Assembly (NCBI RefSeq): GCF_000508165.1
Contig: NZ_AYOZ01000011.1
Span: 1-64,000 of the forward strand
DNA: 64,000 bases
DNA from: Marinomonas profundimaris
GTDB lineage: Bacteria; Pseudomonadota; Gammaproteobacteria; Pseudomonadales; Marinomonadaceae
Direction of reading: 5' to 3'
Positions 45,486 through 54,390 of this stretch are shown in pieces. Every line of letters starts with the position of its first letter. The stretch's first letter is position 1. The notes beneath the pieces are model-generated. The model was not told the DNA's origin, ran no database searches, and saw nothing but the letters and a program-made list of their open reading frames with translations. The position numbers and the translations under genes are program-made.

Positions 45486-47105
45486 CTAAGACAACTTAGC
45501 GTAACAAGCCTGATAAGCCGGCAGTATCAAATTATTTCCATCCAATGTCGACGAGAAACCATGACCTTGCAAGACCTCAGCGACGTCTGTGGTTAAGGTA
45601 CCCTGTTGCGTTTCGTTGGTCATGTTCAATACCACCAACAAGCGAGTACCTTCGTATTCACGAACCAACGCAATCAACTGACCGTTACCCACATCCACTT
45701 GAGACAACTCACCATTGACCAACGCAGGTTGCGCTTGACGCCAATGGATCAGTTGACGAACCTTGTGCAACAAGGAATTTGGATTCGCTTCTTGCGTCGC
45801 CACACTCAAAGGCAAATGCGCTTTATCAACGGGCAACCAAGGCTCAATCGTTGAGAATCCACCTTGCGGTGTGTTTTCCCAAACCATTGGCGTACGACAG
45901 CCATCACGACCTTTAAAGACAGGCCACAACGGAATGCCGTAAGGGTCTTGAATGCGTTCAAACGGCACGTTCGCTTCCGGCAAACCAAGTTCTTCCCCTT
46001 GATACAAACACACACTGCCGCGCAACGATAAAATGAGCGCCATCGCAATCAGTGGATACGCTTCGCCGTCTTCTTCTGCGCCCCAACGAGTACGCGAACG
46101 CACAACGTCGTGGTTGGACAACGCCCAGCAAGGCCAACCGTCGCCCACAATGTCGTTCATGTTGGCTAAGGTTTTTCGGATGTATTCTGGAGAATGCGGC
46201 GTATTCAAGAAATCGAAGGTATACGCCATGTGCAATTTATCACCACCTGACGTGTATTCCGCCATGCGTTTCAATGGGAAGTCGTCGCCAATTTCACCCA
46301 CCATGGTGCTGCCTGGGTACTCGTCCATCATGACGCGCAAGTCTTTTAAGAAGTCTAAGTTTTCAGGGCGACTTAAGTCGTATACATGTCGTTGGTAAGT
46401 GTATGGATTATCGTGCGGTGCCCCCATGGTTTTAGGCTCGCCCGCCGGTACTGGCGGATTGTCTTCCAAGCCTTCACTGTGGAAATAGAAGTTCACCGTA
46501 TCCAAGCGGAAGCCGTCCACACCAAGCTCTAGCCAAAAACGCATGTTATCTAAATGCGCCTGACGTACTTCTGGATTATGGAAGTTAAAATCTGGCTGAG
46601 ACTCTAAGAAGTTATGCAAATAATACTGCAAACGACGGCTGTCCCATTTCCACGCGCTGCCACCAAAAATCGACAGCCAATTGTTTGGCGGTGAGCCATC
46701 TGGTTTAGGATCCGACCACACATACCAATCGGCTTTTGGATTGGTTTTGTCCTGACGACTTTCCTCAAACCAAGGATGAACGTCCGCAGAATGACTGATC
46801 ACTTGGTCAATCATTACTTTTAAGCCCAACGCATGAGAGCGATCGACCAAGGTTTTAAAATCGGCCAAACTGCCAAACATCGGATCAATGTCGCAATAGT
46901 CCGACACATCGTAGCCAAAGTCTTTCATTGGTGAAGTAAAGATAGGCGATAACCAGATCGCATCCACACCCAATGACGCGACATAATCCAGCTTGCTTGT
47001 AATGCCCGCTAAATCACCAACGCCATCGCCAGACGCATCCATAAAACTACGCGGGTAAATTTGATAAATTATCCCGCCTTTCCACCAGTTAAGATTGGTT
47101 GTCAT
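45486..47105 (-). CDS. aglA: Alpha-glucosidase, glycoside hydrolase family 13
   Basis: Cytoplasmic hydrolase for imported alpha-glucosides such as sucrose, maltose or trehalose. 539 aa from the ATG at 47105, with GGAG seven bases upstream. The TTG just before it is within that leader. GH13 signatures are 'GDGVGDLAGI', 'LKVMIDQVISHSA', the nucleophile region 'GVDGFRLDTVNFY', the acid/base region 'STMVGEIGDDFP' and 'ALSNHDVVRSRTRWG'. It is typical of the AglA/subfamily 23 group. No signal peptide, which agrees with uptake by the adjacent ABC system. Confidence 0.92.
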   Translation of the reverse strand: MTTNLNWWKGGIIYQIYPRSFMDASGDGVGDLAGITSKLDYVASLGVDAIWLSPIFTSPMKDFGYDVSDYCDIDPMFGSLADFKTLVDRSHALGLKVMIDQVISHSADVHPWFEESRQDKTNPKADWYVWSDPKPDGSPPNNWLSIFGGSAWKWDSRRLQYYLHNFLESQPDFNFHNPEVRQAHLDNMRFWLELGVDGFRLDTVNFYFHSEGLEDNPPVPAGEPKTMGAPHDNPYTYQRHVYDLSRPENLDFLKDLRVMMDEYPGSTMVGEIGDDFPLKRMAEYTSGGDKLHMAYTFDFLNTPHSPEYIRKTLANMNDIVGDGWPCWALSNHDVVRSRTRWGAEEDGEAYPLIAMALILSLRGSVCLYQGEELGLPEANVPFERIQDPYGIPLWPVFKGRDGCRTPMVWENTPQGGFSTIEPWLPVDKAHLPLSVATQEANPNSLLHKVRQLIHWRQAQPALVNGELSQVDVGNGQLIALVREYEGTRLLVVLNMTNETQQGTLTTDVAEVLQGHGFSSTLDGNNLILPAYQACYAKLS

Positions 47106-47201
47106 CAAGACTCTCCAAAAAAGATAAAACTAGGGGCAATACCAACGCATTGCCCCATTCTCATTAACAAAATTCGACGTTTTTATTCACGCGCTGGTTC
47201 A

Positions 47202-48302
47202 TTAGCCTTTGCGTAAATAAGACTGCTCTTTCTCATCAAACAAATGCATTTTTTCAGGCTGTGCCGCCAAAAACACTGTGTCACCACGTTTAATGGATAA
47301 CGTGCCAGCTTGTTTCGCAATCACCATTTCTTCGGCGCCGGGAATGTTCACATACAACAAGGTCGCTTCACCTAAGGATTCAACGAACGACACCGTACCA
47401 GAAAACAGACTCTCGTCTTCGGCTGATACAACGGTTAAATCTTCTGGACGAATACCGAAAAACGCGGCTTTGGCTTGCTCACTCGCTTCCGTCACAATCG
47501 GTGTTTGAATGGACGCCGATGCAGACAAAGACACCAAGGTCTGTTCGCCGGTTTGTTCAATACGACAAGGTACGATGTTCATCGCGGGCGAACCAATAAA
47601 TTTCGCCACAAACACGTTTTCAGGGTGTTCGTATAGCTCAAGCGGCGAGCCGACTTGCTCGATATTGCCGCCAGACAACAGCACAATACGATCCGCCAAT
47701 GTCATGGCTTCGACCTGATCGTGTGTCACATAAATCATCGTCGACTCAGGCATGCTGTCTTTTAGGTTGGCAATTTCCATACGAGTCGCCACACGTAATG
47801 CCGCGTCCAAGTTAGATAACGGCTCATCAAACAAAAAGACCTTTGGACGACGAACAATGGCACGACCAATCGCCACACGTTGACGTTGACCACCAGAAAG
47901 CGCTTTCGGTAAACGGCCCAAATACGGCGTCAGTTGCAACATATCGGCGGCTTTACGCACTTGCTGATCGATGTCTTCTTTGCTTACTTTTGCAATCTGT
48001 AAACTGAACGCCATGTTGTCGTACACCGTCATATGCGGGTACAAGGCATAACTTTGGAATACCATCGCAATGCCACGCAATGCGGGCGGCACATCGTTCA
48101 CCACTTCCCCATCAATTTCCAATGTTCCTGCTGAGATTTCTTCTAGGCCGGAAATCATGCGCAACAAGGTGGATTTACCACAACCAGATGGACCAACAAA
48201 GACAATAAACTCGCCTTTTTTGATGTCCAAATTGATGTCTTTTAGTACTTCAACGTGATTCGAATAAATTTTCTTAACATGGGTTAACTTAACATCTGCC
48301 AT
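47202..48302 (-). CDS. aglK: Alpha-glucoside ABC transporter ATP-binding protein
   Basis: 366-aa MalK/UgpC-type ATPase. Walker A 'GPSGCGKSTLLRMISGLEE', Q-loop 'AMVFQSYALYPHMTVYDN', signature 'LSGGQRQRVAIGRA', Walker B 'VFLFDEPLSNLD' and a C-terminal TOBE/regulatory domain from about residue 235 ('FFGIRPEDLTVV'). S. meliloti AglK has similar size. GAGG lies upstream of the ATG. It energises AglF/AglG. The gene order E-F-G-K-A-R here differs from rhizobial aglEFGAK. Confidence 0.92.
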   Translation of the reverse strand: MADVKLTHVKKIYSNHVEVLKDINLDIKKGEFIVFVGPSGCGKSTLLRMISGLEEISAGTLEIDGEVVNDVPPALRGIAMVFQSYALYPHMTVYDNMAFSLQIAKVSKEDIDQQVRKAADMLQLTPYLGRLPKALSGGQRQRVAIGRAIVRRPKVFLFDEPLSNLDAALRVATRMEIANLKDSMPESTMIYVTHDQVEAMTLADRIVLLSGGNIEQVGSPLELYEHPENVFVAKFIGSPAMNIVPCRIEQTGEQTLVSLSASASIQTPIVTEASEQAKAAFFGIRPEDLTVVSAEDESLFSGTVSFVESLGEATLLYVNIPGAEEMVIAKQAGTLSIKRGDTVFLAAQPEKMHLFDEKEQSYLRKG

Positions 48303-48374
48303 GATTCTACTGCCTCAATCTAAAGTCATACCTTAGGTGAGGAGCAAACGCTCTACTCACCTGCGTAGGTTGTT

Positions 48375-49517
48375 TTATTTCACCGAGCCTGCCAACAAAC
48401 CGCGCACTAAATAACGCTGTAAGCCGAAGAAGACACACAAAGGAATAATGATGGTAATAAACGCAGACGCCGTCAGGATTTCCCAGTTACCACCACGCGA
48501 GCCTAACAGTTCACGCAATTGACCCGTTAACACCATGTGCTCAGCATCGTTACCAAGGAACACCATGGCAATCAGCAAATCATTCCATACCCAAAGGAAT
48601 TGGAAGATGGCAAAAGACGCCAATGCAGGAAATGACAACGGCAGCACAATCTTACGGAAAATATCGAAATCAGACGCGCCATCAACACGCGCCGATTCAA
48701 TGATTTCTCTCGGTAATCCGACAATGTAGTTACGCAATAAATAAATCGCCAAAGGCAAACCAAAGCCCGTATGCGCAAGCCAAATCCCCACATAGGTTTT
48801 TGAGCCCACGCCAAAGAACTCGCCAATCATGTTGTAGCTTTTCAACAATGGAATCAGCGACATTTGAAGCGGAACCACCAACAAACCAACCACCGCAGCA
48901 ACGAGCAAAGCACGACCTGGGAAACGCATCCAGGCAAGCGCATACGCCGCAAACGCCGCGACTAAAATCGGAATGATCGTCGCTGGTATTGTCACCGTTA
49001 AGGAATTAATAAAAGACTGACCTAAACCTTCCGCACTCAATACTTCACGGTAGTTTTCTAACGTAAAACGAGGCGGGGTTTCCGCTGTATAAAAAATACG
49101 TTGTCCACGAGAACCTTTCCATTCGGATGGGGAGGAAAACAGGTAATCGCCATTTTCCATCACTTGCAACGTCTGGCCTTTTTTCAGTTCAGCTACTACG
49201 CCAACATCAAATTCATCTGGTCTTAATGAGCTTGAGCCAAATTTGGTAATTTCACCCGCGTCGCCTTCAAACAGATTTCCGCTAATGACATAGCGATCCC
49301 CTACTTGAGTTTGTGCTTTAGGCTCATGCGCTCTAGCAACCAAACGTTGTTCTGATGTAGACAATGCGGTCCACCAGCCAGACGTCGACAATTGACTCTT
49401 ATCTCGAATGGACGAGATGAACAAACCCGCGGTCGGAATCGTCCAAATAATCACGAGGAATAAAACCGTCGCATGCACCAAATAGGTTAATGGCGTGCGT
49501 TTAGAGGACGTAATCAT
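48375..49517 (-). CDS. aglG: Alpha-glucoside ABC transporter permease AglG
   Basis: 380 aa starting at the ATG at 49517, two bases after the aglF stop, with GGAGGG eight bases upstream inside aglF. The longer frame reading has no ribosome site. TM1 is at about 12-34, then an AglG-typical periplasmic insertion of about 125 residues, then five further membrane segments with the EAA loop 'IIESARVDGASDFDIFRKIV'. The large insertion is a known family feature that may contact the binding protein. Confidence 0.9.
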   Translation of the reverse strand: MITSSKRTPLTYLVHATVLFLVIIWTIPTAGLFISSIRDKSQLSTSGWWTALSTSEQRLVARAHEPKAQTQVGDRYVISGNLFEGDAGEITKFGSSSLRPDEFDVGVVAELKKGQTLQVMENGDYLFSSPSEWKGSRGQRIFYTAETPPRFTLENYREVLSAEGLGQSFINSLTVTIPATIIPILVAAFAAYALAWMRFPGRALLVAAVVGLLVVPLQMSLIPLLKSYNMIGEFFGVGSKTYVGIWLAHTGFGLPLAIYLLRNYIVGLPREIIESARVDGASDFDIFRKIVLPLSFPALASFAIFQFLWVWNDLLIAMVFLGNDAEHMVLTGQLRELLGSRGGNWEILTASAFITIIIPLCVFFGLQRYLVRGLLAGSVK

Positions 49518-49518
49518 A

Positions 49519-50529
49519 TTAACGACCCTCCATTTCTTCATTGGCGCGTCGAATGTTCCACACCATAATAGGAATAACCAAGACCATAATGACCAACGCA
49601 ATCACTGCGCCACGACCAAAGTCACCACCGCCATTAAACATCCAACTAAACATCTGATTAGCCAACACTTGTGTTCCCCACTGCGCATTCGTCATCGCTA
49701 GAACAATGTCGAATACTTTCAATACCAAGATAGTAATCGTGGTCCAAACAACCGCGATGGTTCCCCAAATTTGTGGCACCATGATTTTGTAGAAAATTTG
49801 AAAGCCATTCGCCCCATCCAATACCGCTGCTTCAATGGTTTCGTCAGGAATACCGCGCAATGCGGCCGACAAAATAACCATGGCAAAACCAGTTTGAATC
49901 CAGACTAAAATCACCATCAAAAAGAAATTGTTCCAAATCGGAATCGTGAGCCAAGTCTGAGGCTCGCCACCGAAAAAGACGACTAAGGCATTCAATAAGC
50001 CAATTTGATCTTCGCCACCAGTGCGGAAATCGTAAATGAACTTCCAAATAACCGACGCGCCAACAAAAGAAATCGCCATTGGCATAAAAATCAGGCTTTT
50101 AGCAATATTGCCCCACCAAATACGATCCGTCATGGTCGCGATAATAAGACCAAAAAACGTGGCCGCTGTCGGCACCACAATCAGCCACAGCATGTTATTG
50201 CGAAAAGATTCATAGAATTCATCGCTGCTAAATAACCATTTGTAGTTAGATAGTCCGACAAACTCCTCGCCGCTACGCCCATAAAAGGACAAGCGAATGG
50301 ACTCAAGCACAGGATAGAAAAGATAAAATGTCAGCAATAAAACCGCTGGTCCCAAAAACAACCAAGGACGAATTGTATTCGCCACGCGTAGATTGCGTGC
50401 GACCTCTTTGGCCGCCCCACTTTTGGTTGGGAAAATTTTATCTAAGAGGAAGTTTGAGCCATAAAAATAAGCGGCACACCCCATAACACCTAGGATCATG
50501 GTCACTAACGCTGTGGCAAGCTGTCCCAT
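49519..50529 (-). CDS. aglF: Alpha-glucoside ABC transporter permease AglF
   Basis: 336 aa from the ATG at 50529, with GGAG five bases upstream. An in-frame TTG at 50550 is less likely. An N-terminal extra membrane segment (about 5-25) precedes the six-helix permease core, first core helix 'PWLFLGPAVLLLTFYLFYPV'. EAA loop 'TIEAAVLDGANGFQIFYKIM' near residue 235. It pairs with AglG. It lies 115 bases after the aglE stop, separated from it by a strong hairpin at 50599-50634. Confidence 0.9.
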   Translation of the reverse strand: MGQLATALVTMILGVMGCAAYFYGSNFLLDKIFPTKSGAAKEVARNLRVANTIRPWLFLGPAVLLLTFYLFYPVLESIRLSFYGRSGEEFVGLSNYKWLFSSDEFYESFRNNMLWLIVVPTAATFFGLIIATMTDRIWWGNIAKSLIFMPMAISFVGASVIWKFIYDFRTGGEDQIGLLNALVVFFGGEPQTWLTIPIWNNFFLMVILVWIQTGFAMVILSAALRGIPDETIEAAVLDGANGFQIFYKIMVPQIWGTIAVVWTTITILVLKVFDIVLAMTNAQWGTQVLANQMFSWMFNGGGDFGRGAVIALVIMVLVIPIMVWNIRRANEEMEGR

Positions 50530-50598
50530 AGAATCTCCATAAAATATCAATGCAGTGACAAGTAAACGCGGTGCTTCTTGCCACTAACAAACACATAC

Positions 50599-50634
50599 AA
50601 AAAAGCCCTAGTGTGGCAATTCACACTAGGGCTT
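50599..50634 (-). terminator. Strong hairpin between aglE and aglF
   Basis: A 13-bp perfect stem AAGCCCTAGTGTG / CACACTAGGGCTT (50603-50615 with 50622-50634) followed by six T on the minus strand, 10 bases after the aglE stop. It probably limits read-through so that binding protein exceeds permease. Confidence 0.88.
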
Positions 50635-50643
50635 CTCGCGAAC

Positions 50644-51996
50644 TTACTTCAAAGCATCCCATGTCTTCTGGATGTCGTGAGCAACGTCTTTGGCATCTTC
50701 GCCACCAGTGTAATCTACCATGCCTGTCCAGAATGAACCGGCACCAATTTTGCCTGGCATCAAGTCCGATCCGTCAAAGCGGAACGTCGTTGCATAACGA
50801 ATGATCTCGCCTTGTTTCTTCGCCGCTTCACTTGAGTACACTTCTGGGTTTGCGCCCAAATGAGCAGAGATGAAGCCCGTTTGCGCCATCCACAACTCAT
50901 GAGAAATTGGAGAACGAATGAAGTCGATAAACGCACGTGCGCCTTTAGAATCGTTGGTAATACTCACCAAGGTTCCGGCACCCAATACTGGGTTACCCAA
51001 CGCTTTAGACGCGTAGGACGGGAAGTAGAAGAAATCGGCGTCTAGACCCAACTTGGTTCCTTCAGGGAAGAAAGCTGGGATGAAAGACGCTTGACGATGC
51101 ATGTAACATTTAGGTGGAGATTGGAACATGCCTTTTGGGCTGTCACGGAAATCTGTTGACGCCACCGCACCGGCTCCGCCGTCGACAAACTCGTCATTTC
51201 GCGCAAACCAACCGAACTCTTCTATCGCACCGACTACGCGAGGATCATCAAATTTAATTTCGTTGGTGACCCATTTGTCATACACAGACGCAGGTTGGGT
51301 ACGAAGCAACAAATCTTCTACCCAATCCGTTGCAGGCCAACCCGTTGCCGCACCGGAACCCAAACCGATACACCAAGGTGTACCGCCGTCATCGACGATT
51401 TGTTGAGTTAAGGCTTTTAGGTCTTCCATGGTTTCCGGAATGTCGTAACCCGCATCGGCAAAGTTATCTGGCGAATACCAAACCAATGATTTCAAATCAG
51501 CACGATAGAAGACACCATCGAATTCTTTTTGACCCTTGCTGTTTTTAAAGGTCGCAAGATCGACCCATGATTGACCCGCGGCGTAATCTTTTTTCACGCC
51601 TTCTTTTACGGTATCGCTCAGCGGTGTTATGAAGCCTTTCGCGGCTAAATCAGCGGCCAAACCAGGTTGCGGGAAAACCGCAATGTTTGGAGCACTACCA
51701 GCTTGCGTATCAATCACGATTTGCTGTTCAAATGAATCGGAGCCCGCGTATTTCACTTTGGCGCCCGTGGCTTTTTCAAAATAAGCCGCCACTCGCTCAA
51801 AGTTACTTTTTTCATCGCCAGTCCAAGGACCAAAGACGGACACTGTCTCACCGGACAAATCAACGGCTTTCAACGCTTCATAAGCGTCCCAGCTAAAACG
51901 GGAATCTTCACCTGGTTTAAATAGGAGGTCAGCGGCGTGCGCTGCGTTTACGGAAAGTGTCAGGGCGACTGCCGCAGACAATAGAGATTTTTTCAT
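50644..51996 (-). CDS. aglE: Alpha-glucoside periplasmic binding protein AglE
   Basis: 450-aa extracellular solute-binding protein with a signal peptide of about 22 residues (AAHA). Strong recalled identity to S. meliloti AglE: 'LLFKPGEDSRFSWD', 'TVSVFGPWTGDEKSNF', 'GLGSGAATGWPATDWVEDLL', 'VASTDFRDSPKGMFQSPPKC' and 'PGKIGAGSFWTGMVDYTGG'. Two ATGs are adjacent; the second (51996) is five bases from AAGGAG and preferred. It heads the agl operon and binds sucrose, maltose, trehalose-type sugars in the family. Confidence 0.93.
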   Translation of the reverse strand: MKKSLLSAAVALTLSVNAAHAADLLFKPGEDSRFSWDAYEALKAVDLSGETVSVFGPWTGDEKSNFERVAAYFEKATGAKVKYAGSDSFEQQIVIDTQAGSAPNIAVFPQPGLAADLAAKGFITPLSDTVKEGVKKDYAAGQSWVDLATFKNSKGQKEFDGVFYRADLKSLVWYSPDNFADAGYDIPETMEDLKALTQQIVDDGGTPWCIGLGSGAATGWPATDWVEDLLLRTQPASVYDKWVTNEIKFDDPRVVGAIEEFGWFARNDEFVDGGAGAVASTDFRDSPKGMFQSPPKCYMHRQASFIPAFFPEGTKLGLDADFFYFPSYASKALGNPVLGAGTLVSITNDSKGARAFIDFIRSPISHELWMAQTGFISAHLGANPEVYSSEAAKKQGEIIRYATTFRFDGSDLMPGKIGAGSFWTGMVDYTGGEDAKDVAHDIQKTWDALK

Positions 51997-52046
51997 CATT
52001 GCTCCTTACAGGCTCGCTCGGGAAACCCCTAGCACGCCTTCTGTTT

Positions 52047-52074
52047 TTATTATCATAGGTCGAAACAAGGTCAA
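52047..52074 (-). promoter_or_regulatory. Candidate aglE promoter
   Basis: Minus-strand TTGACC, 16-base spacer, TAATAA, about 40 bases before the aglE ribosome site. Reasonable match to sigma-70. Confidence 0.5.
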
Positions 52075-52133
52075 ACACGTCTTCTATAAGGATTAAGAAG
52101 GAATTTGATTATTAACAATCAAACACCGAGCTT

Positions 52134-52143
52134 CAAGCGTTTG
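52134..52143. promoter_or_regulatory. Candidate AglR operator
   Basis: CAAGCGTTTG has the CG centre and CAA/TTG arms typical of LacI/GalR-family operators. It is the only such site I see upstream of aglE and lies 60 bases above the -35 box, further than usual for simple repression. Confidence 0.35.
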
Positions 52144-52350
52144 GCGCCCTTAATATTGACTTAATTATTTTTTAAATTTAGTAGACTATGGCAAAAGTGC
52201 GAGCCTCATTTCAATCCTTTGTTTTGTACAAAAAAACAGCAGAAAAGAGAATTTATTATGATTTCAGCAGGTTAAGTATTGAAATAGACGTTAAATCTAT
52301 CATTTTTTTGCGCTTTTTTTGCATATTAATACAGGGAGTTTTAGGCATAA

Positions 52351-52377
52351 AAAAAGCGTGCTCTGCGCACGCTTTTT
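52351..52377. terminator. Terminator after frk (bidirectional)
   Basis: An 11-bp perfect stem AAAAAGCGTGC / GCACGCTTTTT with a 5-base loop, about 80 bases after the frk stop. The gap 52378-52456 holds nothing else evident. Confidence 0.88.
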
Positions 52378-52456
52378 AATTCTACTTAACACACTGTATC
52401 GTGTACTTAACCGTTTAACTAAACGACGATTTTTCTGTTAGGCGCATTCGGCGCGT

Positions 52457-53428
52457 TTAAAAACGTTCGAGTTGCGCCTTCGCTTGCGCTAAAGAAGGCA
52501 AAGAGGGGTACGCGCCCAATTTCGTCACCGAATCGGCACCGCAAGCGGCCGCGAAACGCACGATGTCCACGAGCTGTTGTTGCGACAATGACGCCAATGA
52601 CGCTCGATCTCCGCCCTGCTCTGCCAGTTGATACAGCAAGCCACCCACGAAAGCATCGCCCGCGGCGGTCGTGTCTTTTACTTCGACTTTTGGTGTCACC
52701 ACGTCGCTCACGCCATGCGCCGCCGTATAAAAACGAATCGGGTTGCCGCCATCGGTTAAGACAAACAAGGTTACGCCTGCCGCAAGCGTCTGTTCGATCA
52801 ACGCAAATGGGTCTTCTGCCAACACAACCAGTTCTTCCAAACTCGCCTTCACAACGTCACCGCTTTGCATCCAATCAATCACGCGCTGAGTATCCACTTG
52901 CTCATTTGGCCAAAGGTTCATGCGTAAGTTCACATCAATACTGACGATCCAGTTCGCCGCGCGCGCCATGCTCACACCCGCCAACGTTGCTTTGGTAATG
53001 TCCGCATCGGTCAATGTGTTTGAGCAAGTATGGAAAACCCCCTTACTGTCTGCGAACCATGCGCCATTAAAATCGGCTTCTTTGAACAAGATGTCTGCAG
53101 ATGGGCTGCGGTAAAATTCAAAGCTGCGCTCACCTGTGTGATCCAAGCTCACAAAGGCCAACGCCGTTTTGGCTTCTTTGGTCATCAGCATGTTGTCTGT
53201 GTTCACACCATAACCATTAAGAGCGTCTTTCAAAAAATGGCCAAACGCGTCGTCGCCCACTTGACCAACAAAGTGACTGTTCCCACCCAAACGTGCAACC
53301 GCAACCGCAACATTCGCCGGTGCACCACCTGGAAACTTAGTAAAGGATTCAAGCTCGCCGGCTTGAGTTGCCCCATTAGAAAGAAAATCGATTAAGGCTT
53401 CGCCGAACGCCATTACTTTTGTTGTCAT
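52457..53428 (-). CDS. frk: Fructokinase, PfkB (ribokinase) family
   Basis: Cytoplasmic kinase, most likely fructose to fructose 6-phosphate. 323 aa. 'AFGEALIDFL' and 'FPGGAPANVAVAVARLGG' form the N-terminal sugar-binding signature, and 'VKDTTAAGDAFVGGLLYQL' near residue 250 is the C-terminal PfkB motif with the catalytic Asp in GD. It lies upstream of the agl operon in the same direction but with its own terminator. AglA cleaving sucrose would release its substrate. Other PfkB sugars cannot be excluded. Confidence 0.87.
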   Translation of the reverse strand: MTTKVMAFGEALIDFLSNGATQAGELESFTKFPGGAPANVAVAVARLGGNSHFVGQVGDDAFGHFLKDALNGYGVNTDNMLMTKEAKTALAFVSLDHTGERSFEFYRSPSADILFKEADFNGAWFADSKGVFHTCSNTLTDADITKATLAGVSMARAANWIVSIDVNLRMNLWPNEQVDTQRVIDWMQSGDVVKASLEELVVLAEDPFALIEQTLAAGVTLFVLTDGGNPIRFYTAAHGVSDVVTPKVEVKDTTAAGDAFVGGLLYQLAEQGGDRASLASLSQQQLVDIVRFAAACGADSVTKLGAYPSLPSLAQAKAQLERF

Positions 53429-53655
53429 TATTAGGGTCTCTTTTTGTGTGCAGACATACGCTACGCAGATAGAAATAAGATTAGATTAAAAATTATGCAG
53501 GGATGATTCCATTAAATCAATTTAATTTATTTAAAGCACAGCGGCCAGCAAGGCTATATGGACAATTGGTTCACTGCTACTTTCTTGTTAGACTCGAAAC
53601 CTATATCGACACTTTTTACCCAAAATCAGACATTAACCTTTTACTGAGTAAGAGA

Positions 53656-54390
53656 ATGACCCACGCAAAATGTATCTATGTTGTAGACGATGACGACGAG
53701 ATTCGCACCCTGCTCAAAACTTACTTAGAAAAGCATCAGTTCACCGTGTTGACAGCGGATTCAGGCGAAGCCTTTCTCGCCAATTTTCGAGCGGATCAAG
53801 ACATTGACTTGGTGATTCTAGACATCATGTTACCCGGTCAAGACGGTTTTTCCGTGTGCCGTTCTTTACGCGCACAATCCCAAGTTCCCGTTATTATGTT
53901 AACCGCCAATTCCGATGAAATGGACCGTATTATTGGTTTAGAAATTGGCGCCGACGATTACCTTGCAAAGCCATTTAACCCACGGGAACTGTTGGCGAGA
54001 ATCAAAGCCATTTTGCGTCGTATGGAACACACCGAAGTCGTAGAGATTGCGCCGGTTGCACATCGTTTCTACCGCTTCGCACAATTCACATTGGATACAC
54101 TGTCACGCGAATTGCAATTTGAAGAAGAAAAAGAGTCCCTATCAGGCGCAGACTACAACCTACTAATGTTGTTCTTAACACACCCTGGCGCGGTTCTGAC
54201 TCGAGAGCTCATCGCAGAAAACACCCGTGGACGCGACAGCGCACCGCTCGATCGCTTTATTGATGTGCACGTGAGTCGCTTACGTCAACGTCTGCGTGAA
54301 GACGCTCGTCATCCTCAATTAATCAAGACAGTGCGTGGTCAGGGCTATATTTTGACCGCGAACGTCGAAGCGATCAGCGATGCCCACTAG
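53656..54390 (+). CDS. gltR: OmpR-family response regulator (GltR-like)
   Basis: 244 aa from the ATG at 53656. The frame is open 51 codons further up but that part shows no domain. The receiver (about 6-120) has the acidic cluster 'VVDDDDEI', the phosphoacceptor Asp in 'LVILDIMLPGQDG', the Thr of 'IMLTAN' and Lys in 'DDYLAKPF'. A winged-helix DNA-binding domain follows ('LDRFIDVHVSRLRQRLRED'). Its stop overlaps the kinase gene by 11 bases. Position next to gtrS and gtsABCD matches Pseudomonas gltR, which governs glucose transport. Confidence 0.88.
   Translation: MTHAKCIYVVDDDDEIRTLLKTYLEKHQFTVLTADSGEAFLANFRADQDIDLVILDIMLPGQDGFSVCRSLRAQSQVPVIMLTANSDEMDRIIGLEIGADDYLAKPFNPRELLARIKAILRRMEHTEVVEIAPVAHRFYRFAQFTLDTLSRELQFEEEKESLSGADYNLLMLFLTHPGAVLTRELIAENTRGRDSAPLDRFIDVHVSRLRQRLREDARHPQLIKTVRGQGYILTANVEAISDAH

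Larger units (their letters stand above)
52000..52456. other. Regulatory gap between frk and the agl operon
   Basis: About 457 bases. On the minus strand TTGACC (52074-52069), 16 bases, TAATAA (52052-52047) is a candidate aglE promoter. Upstream of it are a 7-bp-arm inverted repeat TTTGATT/AATCAAA (52104-52123) and a CG-centred near-palindrome CAAGCGTTTG (52134-52143) of LacI-operator type. The frk terminator is at 52351-52377. On the plus strand TTGACT at 52156 and this terminator frame about 190 bases that could be a small RNA, with weak support. Confidence 0.5.

Noticed and set aside
52188..52379. 63-codon plus-strand frame upstream of the frk terminator
   Set aside because: No ribosome site, low-complexity composition, and the frame ends within the terminator stem. 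Treated as non-coding.
53503..53655. 51-codon N-terminal extension of the GltR-like regulator
   Set aside because: Receiver domains start within a few residues of the ATG at 53656 and the extension shows no domain.
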